A stretch of 64,000 bases of DNA. It comes from Moritella sp. 24. GTDB lineage: Bacteria; Pseudomonadota; Gammaproteobacteria; Enterobacterales; Moritellaceae. The DNA is taken from assembly GCF_018219155.1 (NCBI RefSeq), contig NZ_CP056123.1, forward strand, positions 2,055,505 to 2,119,504. Direction: 5' to 3'. This document shows, one piece after another, positions 8,392 through 17,161 of the stretch. The translations under genes were made by a program, and so were the position numbers. The number at the start of each line of letters is the position of its first letter. Position 1 is the first letter of the stretch. The notes under the pieces are model-generated. The model had not been told where the DNA came from and ran no database searches. It worked only from the letters and a program-made list of their open reading frames with translations.

Positions 8392-10484
8392 AACTAACAT
8401 TATTTTTTTTGGTTTTTTTATTTTCATCCTCTATGGCTTTAGCGGAAAATAAAATAATTGATTCTGGAGATCAATTATTTATTTTTATGCCGGGTGAGAA
8501 AGACTTTGAAAAACCCTTTCAAGTCAACTCGAGTGGTTTTATACAGCTTCCTGAAGTGGGGAAGATACACGTAAAAGGTAAAACTTTACCTATCGTACTC
8601 GAAGAATTAAAGCAGTCCCTCAGTGTCGTTTTTCGTGATATATCAAAATTATATATAGAATTCAGAGCGCGTGAAAAACTCGTTACAGTATTGGGGTATG
8701 TTAATAACCCACGTGAAGTCGTATTACCAGAACTTGGTAACGTCCAAATGGCATTGAATAAAGCTGGAGGGATGTTAGCGGGTGCTCAACTCGATAATAT
8801 GCAGCTACAGCGTGGTGGTGAAGTTATTATATTTAACTTTAAACGTTATTTAGAAACGGGTGATGATAACGAACTACCGACGCTAAAATCTGGAGACATC
8901 ATATTTGTACCATCATCGCCATTAACGGGCAATGTGCAGATGTTATTTGATGCGACGTCCTTAAAATCAGGTGGTGATGCCAGTGACACTCAAAGAGCTG
9001 TGACTGTTTTTGGTGAAGTAAATGCGCCAGGAACATTCTCTTATGTGTCTGGAATGACGATTATTGAAAGTTTAATGAAAGCCAATGGTGTAACTCGTTA
9101 TGCCAATGTTGGAAAAATAAGAGTAATGGGGACGAAGGAACCGCAAATTTTTGATTTGAAGTTATACCTAGATACTGGCGACGTGTCTAAGTTACCGAAG
9201 ATAAGACCTGGTACGACTATCTTTGTTCCTATTCAGGTTGAAGATATTAAAGTGGGTTTACAAGTAGTCTATGTCATGGGGCAAGTTAATAAACCCGGTG
9301 CATTTGAAGGTCGTGAGGGTATTACCTTTATGGATATGCTTGCAAATGCCGGTGGACCGAACAGATATGCTGATACCCAGCAAATCAGAGTATTGAAAGT
9401 TTCTGGTGAAACATTCCGTTTTGATTTGAAAAAATATTCCGATGATCCTGAAAATAACCCCTTTCCTGTTATTGAAGGTGGGGATGTGATTTTTGTACCT
9501 GAAAAAGCAGATATGATTGAAAAATCATGGCTAATTGAGTCTCACAATGAGGCGATTAAAATCATTGGTGCGGTTAAAAATCCAGGACGTTACCAGTGGG
9601 ATGATGGCATGACATTCCTCGATTTACTTGGCCATGCAGAAGGACCAACTGAAAAAGCTGATTTATCAAAAGTAATGGTGATTGGTAATGATGGATTAGG
9701 TGAACGTCAATTTTTTGATTTAGAAAAATTCATGAAAGTTGGTGGTGACTACCTCACGTTACCACAGCTATCCGCTGGTGATACTGTTATGTTTACCGAA
9801 TTACCCGATGACCCTACAGATAATAAGTCAAAGTGGATAAAGCAAGAATCAGAATCTTCGATTTATATTCTAGGCTCTGTTGGTGCACCTGGTCGTTATG
9901 CGTTTAATAGTCGATTAGACTTTTTAGATTTACTTTCTGCTGCAGATGGTCCAACTAATGATGCAGATATTAAACATATAAAAGTCACACACCGTAATAA
10001 CCATTATGCTAAATCATCAACATTAGATTTAGATATGTACTTTGAGACGGGAGATGAAAGCCTTTTACCACAAGTATTGCCTGGTGATACGATCTATATA
10101 CCAGCGAAGAGTGATCAAGGGGAGTTAAATAATACGGTTAATATTGTACAAGTATTAGGTGCTGTGCATAACCCCGGTCGTTATAAGTACGATTCTTCAC
10201 TTGATGTCGTTGGTATATTGACAATGGCAGGTGGGCCAACATCAGAGGCTTATATAGATCGAATTGTGATTGTTACAAAACGTGGAGAAATGAAGCACAC
10301 TGCGCGCACGTTTAATATGAAGCATTACTTTACTCAACCTGATTATCGAGATATTCCAATTATTCATGCTGGGGACACTATATATATTCCTAATGAAAAA
10401 GAATCTAATTGGAGCCAGTTGCTGGATATACTCGGTAGTGCGTTAAGTGTTGTCACACTCTTTATTGTTGGGTCTTCGTTATGA
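8388..10484 (+). CDS. Polysaccharide export protein with six SLBB modules
   Basis: A type I signal peptide (cleavage near ALA-EN, residue 20) is followed by a polysaccharide-export domain (about 22-95) and six SLBB modules, opening at about residues 99, 206, 293, 390, 492 and 587 with patterns such as VLGYVNNP, VFGEVNAP, VMGQVNKP, IIGAVKNP, ILGSVGAP and VLGAVHNP; most end in GD-x-I-F/Y-V/I-P. The C-terminus has a hydrophobic stretch (about 677-698). Wza-type exporters usually have two or three SLBB modules and a lipidated Cys, so at 698 residues with no lipobox this is an enlarged non-lipidated relative. The probable role is a periplasmic/outer-membrane conduit for a polysaccharide, as SypC is. 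It overlaps both neighbouring genes by 4 nt. Confidence 0.88.
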   Translation: MKLTLFFLVFLFSSSMALAENKIIDSGDQLFIFMPGEKDFEKPFQVNSSGFIQLPEVGKIHVKGKTLPIVLEELKQSLSVVFRDISKLYIEFRAREKLVTVLGYVNNPREVVLPELGNVQMALNKAGGMLAGAQLDNMQLQRGGEVIIFNFKRYLETGDDNELPTLKSGDIIFVPSSPLTGNVQMLFDATSLKSGGDASDTQRAVTVFGEVNAPGTFSYVSGMTIIESLMKANGVTRYANVGKIRVMGTKEPQIFDLKLYLDTGDVSKLPKIRPGTTIFVPIQVEDIKVGLQVVYVMGQVNKPGAFEGREGITFMDMLANAGGPNRYADTQQIRVLKVSGETFRFDLKKYSDDPENNPFPVIEGGDVIFVPEKADMIEKSWLIESHNEAIKIIGAVKNPGRYQWDDGMTFLDLLGHAEGPTEKADLSKVMVIGNDGLGERQFFDLEKFMKVGGDYLTLPQLSAGDTVMFTELPDDPTDNKSKWIKQESESSIYILGSVGAPGRYAFNSRLDFLDLLSAADGPTNDADIKHIKVTHRNNHYAKSSTLDLDMYFETGDESLLPQVLPGDTIYIPAKSDQGELNNTVNIVQVLGAVHNPGRYKYDSSLDVVGILTMAGGPTSEAYIDRIVIVTKRGEMKHTARTFNMKHYFTQPDYRDIPIIHAGDTIYIPNEKESNWSQLLDILGSALSVVTLFIVGSSL

Positions 10485-11200
10485 ATATATTACCGGAAAC
10501 GTTTGTAGAGATTGAGCAGGTCTATCAGGTAATCGCGAATGAAAATATTAAATCACTAGCGGTTAATTGTTCTCAAGGGAAAGAAGGTGCAACAGAGCTT
10601 GTTTTAGCGTTAGCTCGACGTCATAAAGTCGCTGGAAGTAAGGTATTAATTGTAGATCTTAATACCTTCAAACCAGCAATAACGAATGAATATATTAAGG
10701 GTAAGCAATCATGGTCGCTTGATGATGCAGATTCGCAAACGGCGTGTATTACTCCATTTTCAGATATGATTGATATATTACCAGCACCGCAGAGTGAACA
10801 AGATCAAAATATTAGCTTCCGAGATGAAAAAAACCTCAAAAATGCGATCCAGTTTTGGCGACAACACTATAATTTTATTATATTTGATACATGTGCAATA
10901 ACGCGTACTAACTTTTCAAATATACCGGGTGAAGTTATTGCTAGGGGGTGTGATGCAAGTTTATTTGTCGTTGCGCCGGGTGTTTCGCTAGAGAGTAATG
11001 TATTGAAAGCAATTAAAATATTTAAATATAACAATGTTAAATTGCTTGGGACTGTTATTAATGATGTAAATTGTCCGCCGCTTGATATGCAATTTAGGAA
11101 TTCAGTTCGTCGACGGTTAAAGCGGTTTCCCATTTTTAAACAGTGGCTACTTAATCGCATCTCTAGCGTCGAACTCTTAAAGGGTAAATTTGGACGATAA
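10481..11200 (+). CDS. CpsD/CapB-like ParA-family protein with degenerate P-loop
   Basis: The 239-residue protein has the fold markers of the cytoplasmic half of bacterial tyrosine kinases: a P-loop-like segment at 29-39 (NCSQGKEGATE), a Walker A'-like strand KVLIVDLNTFKP (Asp59) and a Walker B-like strand NFIIFDTCA (Asp136). The lysine that normally precedes Ser/Thr in the EGKS/T motif is Ala37, and the C-terminus lacks the tyrosine cluster of BY-kinases. It may therefore be a non-catalytic scaffold for the export machinery rather than a kinase. No membrane segment is present. Position matches sypD. The stop overlaps the next start by one nucleotide (TAATG). Confidence 0.78.
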   Translation: MNILPETFVEIEQVYQVIANENIKSLAVNCSQGKEGATELVLALARRHKVAGSKVLIVDLNTFKPAITNEYIKGKQSWSLDDADSQTACITPFSDMIDILPAPQSEQDQNISFRDEKNLKNAIQFWRQHYNFIIFDTCAITRTNFSNIPGEVIARGCDASLFVVAPGVSLESNVLKAIKIFKYNNVKLLGTVINDVNCPPLDMQFRNSVRRRLKRFPIFKQWLLNRISSVELLKGKFGR

Positions 11201-12705
11201 TGAAAACACAACTTTTTGCTAAGCAATACCCACTAAAACTTGACTCCATTAGTGAAGTAAGGCGTCTTCTAACGACATTATGTCATCAATTGACGCTTGA
11301 ACAAGCTGAAGTCGATCGGGTTGCGTTAGTATTAGCTGAGTACCTTTCGAACCTTTATTTTCATAATAAAGGTTCAATTAATTGGTTTAGTATTGAGTTA
11401 ACAGGAAGCAAGGGAAATTGGTATTTTGCTGTGTCTGATAGCGGTAATAGTTTTGATCCTTATGCCGTTAATGTGAATGATATATTTAATGGCGAATTAC
11501 TGACTGGTGGTATGGGCATCGCGCTCATACAAAAGAATAACCCTGACGGCAGTTATGTGAGTAATAATGGGGTTAACCAATTCTCTTGTCCATTAAAGGA
11601 ACAGAGTAATAAATTAAAAGTGGTGATTGTTGATGATGACCAAATTCTATTATGGGCATATAGGGGTTATTTTCAGCATGATTTTGTAGTTCATATTTTC
11701 TCGAGTGCACAAATAGCGCTTAAATTTATTGAGCATGAAGGCTGTGATCTGATTATTGCAGATATTCATATGCCGGAAATGTCAGGGTTCGAGTTTAGGC
11801 TTAAAGTTGAATCTTTTGACCGAGGGCTATTAACGCCGTTTGTATTTTTAACGGGAGACGATAACTTATCAGTGCAAGAGCAAGCAGCAGAGGTCTCTAT
11901 TGATGCTTACTTGATTAAACCGATAACTAAAACCTCATTATTAACGGTTTGTAATCGCGTGATACGGAGGACTAATCAACTTGCATTACATTATCAACAA
12001 CGGGTTGTGGAATCGCTTAGTCGCCCATTTAAACCATCATTACCATCACATGCGGATGATTGGAATTTATCATTAGCACATACTCCAGCCAGTGAAGGCG
12101 GAGGGGATTTTGTATTTTTCCATGATTATGGAGAAAGTAAGCTTCTGATTTTAGGTGATATTATGGGGCATGGGCCTGTTGCTAAATTTCATAGTTTTGC
12201 AATAATGGGCTATCTAGAAGGACTGATAACATCTACGGCAATATGCCCGGCTAAGTTGCTCGCGGGCTTGTCACAACGGTTATATCTAAATCAGCTTTTA
12301 GAAACCAGTATGTTAACTTGCATTGTTATAAAGCTAACGGGAGAGGAATGTGAAATTGCGACAGCAGGACATCCTCAGCCTTACCTGTTACATGAAACGG
12401 GTTACGACGCAATTGATTGTAAGGGGACTGTTTTAGGGCTATTACCAAATGAACAATATTCCGCTGTTCGCGTGTCTTTAAATGCAGGAGAAAAGCTTTT
12501 TTTCTATTCAGATGGGATTTTCGAAAATATTGATAGAAATTGTGATTGTATTGACAATATACTAACTGGTATTAAAGGTACTACAGCGCAATGTGTGCTA
12601 GACCAATTATGGTTACGTTTCGAATCACTTTTATCGGAACAATTACAGGATGATGCGACTGCAATAGTCATTGATCTAAATAATAAGTTTAAATTAAAAA
12701 TATGA
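11200..12705 (+). CDS. SypE-like regulator: RsbW-type kinase, receiver and PP2C/SpoIIE phosphatase
   Basis: Three domains in 501 residues. Residues 1-135 form an RsbW/SpoIIAB-type HATPase (N-box E47..N51, DSG at 80-82, GGMGIALI at 103-110). Residues 138-258 form a receiver with acidic D145-D147, phospho-acceptor D188 in IADIHMPEMSG, T218 and K240. Residues 290-497 form a PP2C/SpoIIE phosphatase with metal ligands GGD (303), LGDIMGHG (320), YSDG (438) and DDAT (484-487). This order is that of V. fischeri SypE, which phosphorylates and dephosphorylates the STAS protein SypA under control of its receiver. All catalytic residues look intact in each domain. The STAS gene four places upstream is the obvious substrate, and the Hpt protein downstream the probable phosphodonor. 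Confidence 0.9.
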   Translation: MKTQLFAKQYPLKLDSISEVRRLLTTLCHQLTLEQAEVDRVALVLAEYLSNLYFHNKGSINWFSIELTGSKGNWYFAVSDSGNSFDPYAVNVNDIFNGELLTGGMGIALIQKNNPDGSYVSNNGVNQFSCPLKEQSNKLKVVIVDDDQILLWAYRGYFQHDFVVHIFSSAQIALKFIEHEGCDLIIADIHMPEMSGFEFRLKVESFDRGLLTPFVFLTGDDNLSVQEQAAEVSIDAYLIKPITKTSLLTVCNRVIRRTNQLALHYQQRVVESLSRPFKPSLPSHADDWNLSLAHTPASEGGGDFVFFHDYGESKLLILGDIMGHGPVAKFHSFAIMGYLEGLITSTAICPAKLLAGLSQRLYLNQLLETSMLTCIVIKLTGEECEIATAGHPQPYLLHETGYDAIDCKGTVLGLLPNEQYSAVRVSLNAGEKLFFYSDGIFENIDRNCDCIDNILTGIKGTTAQCVLDQLWLRFESLLSEQLQDDATAIVIDLNNKFKLKI

Positions 12706-12715
12706 GGTAAAAGAG

Positions 12716-13060
12716 ATGGAAAACACAGCTATAAATGAAACGGTATTCTCTCAATTGTTAGTTGATGTAGGTGAAGAAATGTTACCTGCATTAGTTGCTG
12801 TTTTTAATGAAGAAACAACAGAACGTATTTCTGAATTAGAGTTGTTGGTTGTCAATGTTGATAACCATAAAGTGGCTCAAAATTGTCACAGTATAAAAAG
12901 TAGTGCTGGTACGTATGGTGCACTCGTTGTGCAACAACATGCTGAAGAGTTAGAAATTATGGCAAAGTCAAATCATACGGATGAAGTACAAGAGAAATTG
13001 CCATTACTGATCGGTAGTCTACAAGACGCAATTAACGAACTGTCGTTAAGATGTGATTAA
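12716..13060 (+). CDS. Stand-alone histidine phosphotransfer (Hpt) protein
   Basis: The 114-residue protein is one four-helix Hpt domain with NCHSIKSSAGTYGA, placing the phospho-histidine at His58. It starts 10 nt after the SypE-like gene (GAGGTAAAAG as ribosome binding site), so it is co-transcribed with it. In the Vibrio system the Hpt domain of the hybrid kinase SypF supplies phosphate to SypE; here the domain is a separate protein and no sensor kinase is adjacent. Its 3' end overlaps the convergent YvcK-like gene by 29 nt. Confidence 0.9.
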   Translation: MENTAINETVFSQLLVDVGEEMLPALVAVFNEETTERISELELLVVNVDNHKVAQNCHSIKSSAGTYGALVVQQHAEELEIMAKSNHTDEVQEKLPLLIGSLQDAINELSLRCD

Positions 13061-13943
13061 CAACAGACTCAATGGCCTCTTTTAATTTTACTCGGTCATG
13101 ATAGTTTTTGTTCATATCTTCACGCAAGTCATGGATATAGGTAGAGTAACTCAGCTCTGATTGCTTATCTATATCCTGTATAACAGCATTGATAAATGGA
13201 AAACCGACCGTATTTTCACACCACTGTAAACGTTCCTGTAGAGGCCGCTTAGAAGCTGGGCCAATTTCATGTTGTAAATTACCCAAATAAATCACTTTTG
13301 CGTTTGTTCTGCGTAGGGCTTTTTGTATATCACTCAGTAGAAGGGGAGGCATGATACTGGTTAAAAATGATCCCGGCCCTAATAATATCAATTCAGCTTT
13401 TTCGATGGCTTGTACCGCTTCTAATGTAGCAGATACATTGGGTTGAACAGTTAATTGATGTGGAAACTCATGCATCTTATCTACAGATACTTCACCGTGA
13501 ACATCATTACCACTAGGTGTGACAGCAATTAAATCACTTGGGTGCTCAGACATGGGAATCAACTGACATTCGACATGGAGCATATTGCGAATAAGGTTAA
13601 CAGCATCTAAAGGGCGCACACAGAGATTATCTAGCGCAACCAGCATCAGATTACCTAAGTTGTGATTTTTTAGCTCCCCTTCGTTTTGAAAGCGATATTC
13701 AAACAATAAAGAACCAATATCAGGCTGAGTGACTAATTGGTTAATACAATTACGAACATCTCCCCAGGCAATACAGTTTTCAGAATGTCTCAACCGTCCT
13801 GTTGAGCCACCATTATCTGTAGTTGTTACTATGCCTGTTAATCTTGAACCTAAAAAGGAAAGAGAAGAGAGTACACGGCCTAAACCATGACCACCGCCAA
13901 TAGCGACAACCTTATCGAGATCTGAAAGTGATTTTTGTAACAT
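13032..13943 (-). CDS. YvcK/CofD-like protein (YbhK type)
   Basis: The 303-residue protein opens with KVVAIGGGHGLGRVLSSLSFL and carries TTDNGGSTGRLR, the nucleotide-sugar/phosphate-binding motifs of the CofD-like family called gluconeogenesis factor (YvcK) in Gram-positives and YbhK in E. coli. In Bacillus, YvcK binds UDP-sugars and affects carbon metabolism and wall synthesis; the gammaproteobacterial role is unsettled. It is convergent with the Hpt gene, overlapping its last 29 nt. In E. coli ybhK neighbours moaA; here narQP and a LON-domain gene lie between the two. Confidence 0.85.
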   Translation of the reverse strand: MLQKSLSDLDKVVAIGGGHGLGRVLSSLSFLGSRLTGIVTTTDNGGSTGRLRHSENCIAWGDVRNCINQLVTQPDIGSLLFEYRFQNEGELKNHNLGNLMLVALDNLCVRPLDAVNLIRNMLHVECQLIPMSEHPSDLIAVTPSGNDVHGEVSVDKMHEFPHQLTVQPNVSATLEAVQAIEKAELILLGPGSFLTSIMPPLLLSDIQKALRRTNAKVIYLGNLQHEIGPASKRPLQERLQWCENTVGFPFINAVIQDIDKQSELSYSTYIHDLREDMNKNYHDRVKLKEAIESVVNHILTTVR

Positions 13944-14097
13944 ATCTAAATACTAAATTAAGTGAATAATATAATGTCATCATATCCTGAAATAAATTGT
14001 TTTGATAATTATGTTCGCTTTATTTGCTGGAATAATAAACAAATCACTGATGAAATTAACTATTTTGAGCTATGAAAACAGTGATTATAAAAGATGA

Positions 14098-14685
14098 CTA
14101 CATTGGAATTAGTTCTTTTATGACTTGTAGCGTGCGAGCGCAATTAGGTTGCTGCAATAACTGTTGCTTTTGCTCAACAGGTATCGGCAATAGCTCTAAC
14201 CAACGCTGTGATATCCAGCTCGCATTATCCATTTCTTTTGATGTGTAGAGTTCATTTAATTCTGGATGTTGCTCGAAAATGTCAGTTAACTTGTCAGTTA
14301 AATATCTATCTTGCTCTATAATGTCTTGGGCGGGCCAATTTGAAATGTAATGTATATCAGCTACTTTCAACCCATCTTCTTCGATTATGATAGCATCGAT
14401 AACAAACCGATCTATGCCTTCTATAATAATCCCTAGAAAGCCATCATCAAGGGAATAGAAGTCAACAATTTTCACATGAGTACCAATAGGGGAAATACGT
14501 CCAAATGGACCACTCTTTTGGTTATCAATCATGGCAATCCCAAATCCAGTCATCGCTTTCGCACTTTCTTTGATCATGCGTATATAACGTTCTTCAATAA
14601 TGCGTAAAGGGAGTTTACCGTCAGGTAAAATATGTGATGGTAATGGATAAAGTGCAAGTTGAGTTGATTGCAAGAGTATGCTCAT
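14098..14685 (-). CDS. LON substrate-binding-domain protein (no protease domain)
   Basis: The 195-residue protein resembles only the N-terminal domain of Lon: LALYPLPSHILPDGKLPLRIIEERYIRMI matches the typical opening, with LFPLxxxVLFPGxxLPLxIFEPRY as the family pattern. There is no AAA or peptidase domain, so it cannot degrade protein on its own. Such free-standing LON-domain proteins are common in gammaproteobacteria and have no firmly assigned function; substrate or peptide binding is an inference. Confidence 0.82.
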   Translation of the reverse strand: MSILLQSTQLALYPLPSHILPDGKLPLRIIEERYIRMIKESAKAMTGFGIAMIDNQKSGPFGRISPIGTHVKIVDFYSLDDGFLGIIIEGIDRFVIDAIIIEEDGLKVADIHYISNWPAQDIIEQDRYLTDKLTDIFEQHPELNELYTSKEMDNASWISQRWLELLPIPVEQKQQLLQQPNCARTLQVIKELIPM

Positions 14686-14749
14686 TCGTCATTGGATATA
14701 TGATTAAGGATAGTCTTGTTTGAATGGTTTGCTTTTTTGAGGAAAAAAT

Positions 14750-14787
14750 AGAGATAAAAACATAAACGAGTCTACATTTTTATCTCT
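14750..14787 (-). terminator. Possible terminator downstream of narP
   Basis: An 11-bp stem (14750-14760 with 14777-14787) lies just after the narP stop on the minus strand and is followed in that direction by a T-rich stretch. The stem is AT-rich, so strength is doubtful. Confidence 0.45.
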
Positions 14788-14796
14788 AATATTTGA

Positions 14797-15444
14797 TTAT
14801 GCGCTAGTTTTATTAAACTCAAGATACATAACAGCAGCTTCAACACGTGAACTTGCTTCTAGTTTCTTTAATAAACTCTTAACGTGAACTTTTACAGTAC
14901 CTTCAGAAATATGTAGGTTACTTGCAACGTGTTTATTGCTGTAGCCTTTTGAAATTTCAAGTAGGATTTGATTTTCACGTTTCGTTAGCTTCGCTAATTT
15001 TTCTTCAAAATTGTTATCTTCATGAAGACAATCTAAATAGCCCAATAAGCTTTCAGAAAGTGCCTGCTGGCCAGATAACACATCTTGAAGTTGTGCTAGC
15101 AATAGATCCGGTTCTGAATCTTTTAGTAAATAACCATCTGCACCCGCATTAATTAAGCGGATCACGTCTTGTTTGTTATCAGAAACTGTTAAAATAACAA
15201 CACGTGAACTTAACTCTTCAGAGCGAAGTGCTTTTAATGTGTCTAACCCTGACATGCCTTTCATGTTCAAATCAAGTAAAACAAGATCTGGTTCATGCTG
15301 TTTGGCAAGAGTGATAGCTTCCACGCCATCGCTGGCTTCACCAATAACATTAAATTTTTCTTCTAATGTAAGAAGTTGGACAATCCCTTTACGCATTAGT
15401 GGATGATCATCTACAACTAAAATTGTGTAACTATTCTCAAGCAT
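14797..15444 (-). CDS. narP: Nitrate/nitrite response regulator NarP
   Basis: A receiver (about 8-122; VDDHPLMRKG, phospho-acceptor Asp58 in LLDLNMKGMSG, YLLKDSEP) is followed by a LuxR/NarL-type helix-turn-helix (about 148-210; LTKRENQILLEISKGYSNKHVA). The sequence runs very close to enteric NarP. It is the output partner of NarQ, encoded immediately upstream with an 8-nt overlap. NarP binds 7-2-7 inverted heptamers, and one such site stands ahead of the nearby napF gene at 18670-18685, so nap is the most likely target. Confidence 0.9.
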   Translation of the reverse strand: MLENSYTILVVDDHPLMRKGIVQLLTLEEKFNVIGEASDGVEAITLAKQHEPDLVLLDLNMKGMSGLDTLKALRSEELSSRVVILTVSDNKQDVIRLINAGADGYLLKDSEPDLLLAQLQDVLSGQQALSESLLGYLDCLHEDNNFEEKLAKLTKRENQILLEISKGYSNKHVASNLHISEGTVKVHVKSLLKKLEASSRVEAAVMYLEFNKTSA

Positions 15445-17161
15445 GTTTGTTTTCCCTATCGAAGGTAAGTAATACCAAGGTGCCTTGTATTATATTGTTT
15501 TTTATTTCTAATTTAGCGCCTAGTTTCGAAGCGCGTTCACCCATTATATTTAGGCCGTAATGATTAGATTTAGTTGGATTTGCTGGAATTCCATCACCAT
15601 CATCCGAAATAGATACTTTTATAGTACCATTTTTATTCATCCCACAGTCAATCATTATTTCGTTTGAGTTCGCATGTTTGATGGAATTTAATACAGCTTC
15701 TCTAATTATTTGCAATATATGGATGTGTTGGTTGGGTTTAAATAAATGTTCCTCTAATTCGTAGCTTAGATGAATTTTCGATTTTGTGCGTTGGCGAAGC
15801 TGTGCAAGCATGATTGAAATGGCTTCTGAAAGGTTCGCATCATCAAGTGTTAAACGGAATGTATTTAATAATTCCCTAAGTTGTGTGTAAGATAATTTTA
15901 AGTTTGTATCGATCTCTTCCACAATTTCATTCGTGGTGGGTGTTATTTCTTGATTTTTTAAATGACGTTTTAATAACGCGACTTGAATTTTTAGATAAGA
16001 AAGTGCTTGTGCGAGTGAATCATGTAGTTCACGGGCAATAACTGCACGTTCTTCCATTAGAAGCGAACGCTGTGCTTCTAGGTTACTTTGAGAGCGATGT
16101 TGTGCTCGAGAAAGAATTCGGCAGTAGCTTTGTATGTGCTCTTGATCTTTTAATTCACGTTTTAATACTGTGAATGTACCAAAAGATTGCTCTTCGAGTT
16201 CCAGTTTTAAATCAACGGTTTCTTCGCCGTTATTAGAGCCTGCGTTTAGATAAATAGTTTCAACTTCAGAACCCGTTAATACCAGTCTGTAAAAGTTTAA
16301 ACCATTGAGTTCAGAGACATTTTGTAAGGTTTGTTCAAGCATGTCAGCGTTAAGATGGGTAACGTGTAGTTTTTGTGACGTCGTGTATAAGAAATTGATT
16401 TTATCTTTAGCTTCTTTTAATTGCTTTGTTTTAGCGTCAACTTGTTGCTCTAGCGTACTGTATAGCTTGTTTAAATCTTTGGCCATATGCGAAATGTTGC
16501 TCGCCAGTGAACCAATTTCATTCTCATAGAAAAAATCAAATGAAACATCAAATTCACCTTTTCTAATTTGGTTCGATGCCGCAAATATCTGTTGTAAGGG
16601 TTTTAACACCTGAACTTGCATAAGACGAATAGTGATAATACAGACAGCAAAAATAAGTCCGATACCAAGGCCCTTTATTAATGTAATAATTTTAACTTTG
16701 TATTCAGAATGATTTTGTAAATTCTGTACAAAATTATCAATTTCTAATACAAAATCGTCGACTTCCTCTAAGAATAGCTTGGGGTTATCACTGTATAAGA
16801 TATCTAATTGAGTTTGCCACTGGGTATCGACATCCATGAATTCTTTTTTCAGTTTTGATGTGATATCCCAATTATCGACAATATTATTTTTAATGTGTGC
16901 GAGTGATTGGTTAAAGGTATCAATATGATTTTGACGTAATATCTCGGAATCGTCTCTGGATAAATTGTAAGCGATTTGATAGCTTTGCATTCTTAATGCG
17001 CCGGCTTTATTAATCGATGAGGCGTCGGAAAGACTTAGTGATAACGCAACTAAGGAAATAAACGTTAGCATTGACGCAAGAGCCAGTATGCTGAACATTC
17101 CGCGACCGATTAAAATGATAATAGACTGATGAGAGGGGATTATATTTTTTATCATGTTCAC
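15437..17161 (-). CDS. narQ: Nitrate/nitrite sensor histidine kinase NarQ
   Basis: Topology: transmembrane helix near 20-44, periplasmic sensor region beginning with the P-box (INKAGALRMQSYQI, about 50-63) that binds nitrate or nitrite, a second transmembrane helix near 164-186, HAMP, a coiled-coil/GAF-like linker, then the HisKA_3 dimerisation helix with ARELHDSLAQALSYLKIQV (phospho-His380) and an HATPase ending near 570 (DDGDGIP, YGLNIMGERA). At 574 residues it has the usual NarQ length. It forms an operon with narP and is divergent from moaA. Confidence 0.92.
   Translation of the reverse strand: MNMIKNIIPSHQSIIILIGRGMFSILALASMLTFISLVALSLSLSDASSINKAGALRMQSYQIAYNLSRDDSEILRQNHIDTFNQSLAHIKNNIVDNWDITSKLKKEFMDVDTQWQTQLDILYSDNPKLFLEEVDDFVLEIDNFVQNLQNHSEYKVKIITLIKGLGIGLIFAVCIITIRLMQVQVLKPLQQIFAASNQIRKGEFDVSFDFFYENEIGSLASNISHMAKDLNKLYSTLEQQVDAKTKQLKEAKDKINFLYTTSQKLHVTHLNADMLEQTLQNVSELNGLNFYRLVLTGSEVETIYLNAGSNNGEETVDLKLELEEQSFGTFTVLKRELKDQEHIQSYCRILSRAQHRSQSNLEAQRSLLMEERAVIARELHDSLAQALSYLKIQVALLKRHLKNQEITPTTNEIVEEIDTNLKLSYTQLRELLNTFRLTLDDANLSEAISIMLAQLRQRTKSKIHLSYELEEHLFKPNQHIHILQIIREAVLNSIKHANSNEIMIDCGMNKNGTIKVSISDDGDGIPANPTKSNHYGLNIMGERASKLGAKLEIKNNIIQGTLVLLTFDRENKHA

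Noticed and set aside
10481-11200. Full tyrosine autokinase (Wzc/CpsD activity)
   Set aside because: The P-loop lysine is missing, as is the C-terminal tyrosine cluster.
6907-13060. Recently acquired genomic island
   Set aside because: Base composition and codon use look like the neighbours; no tRNA, integrase, IS or direct repeats flank it.
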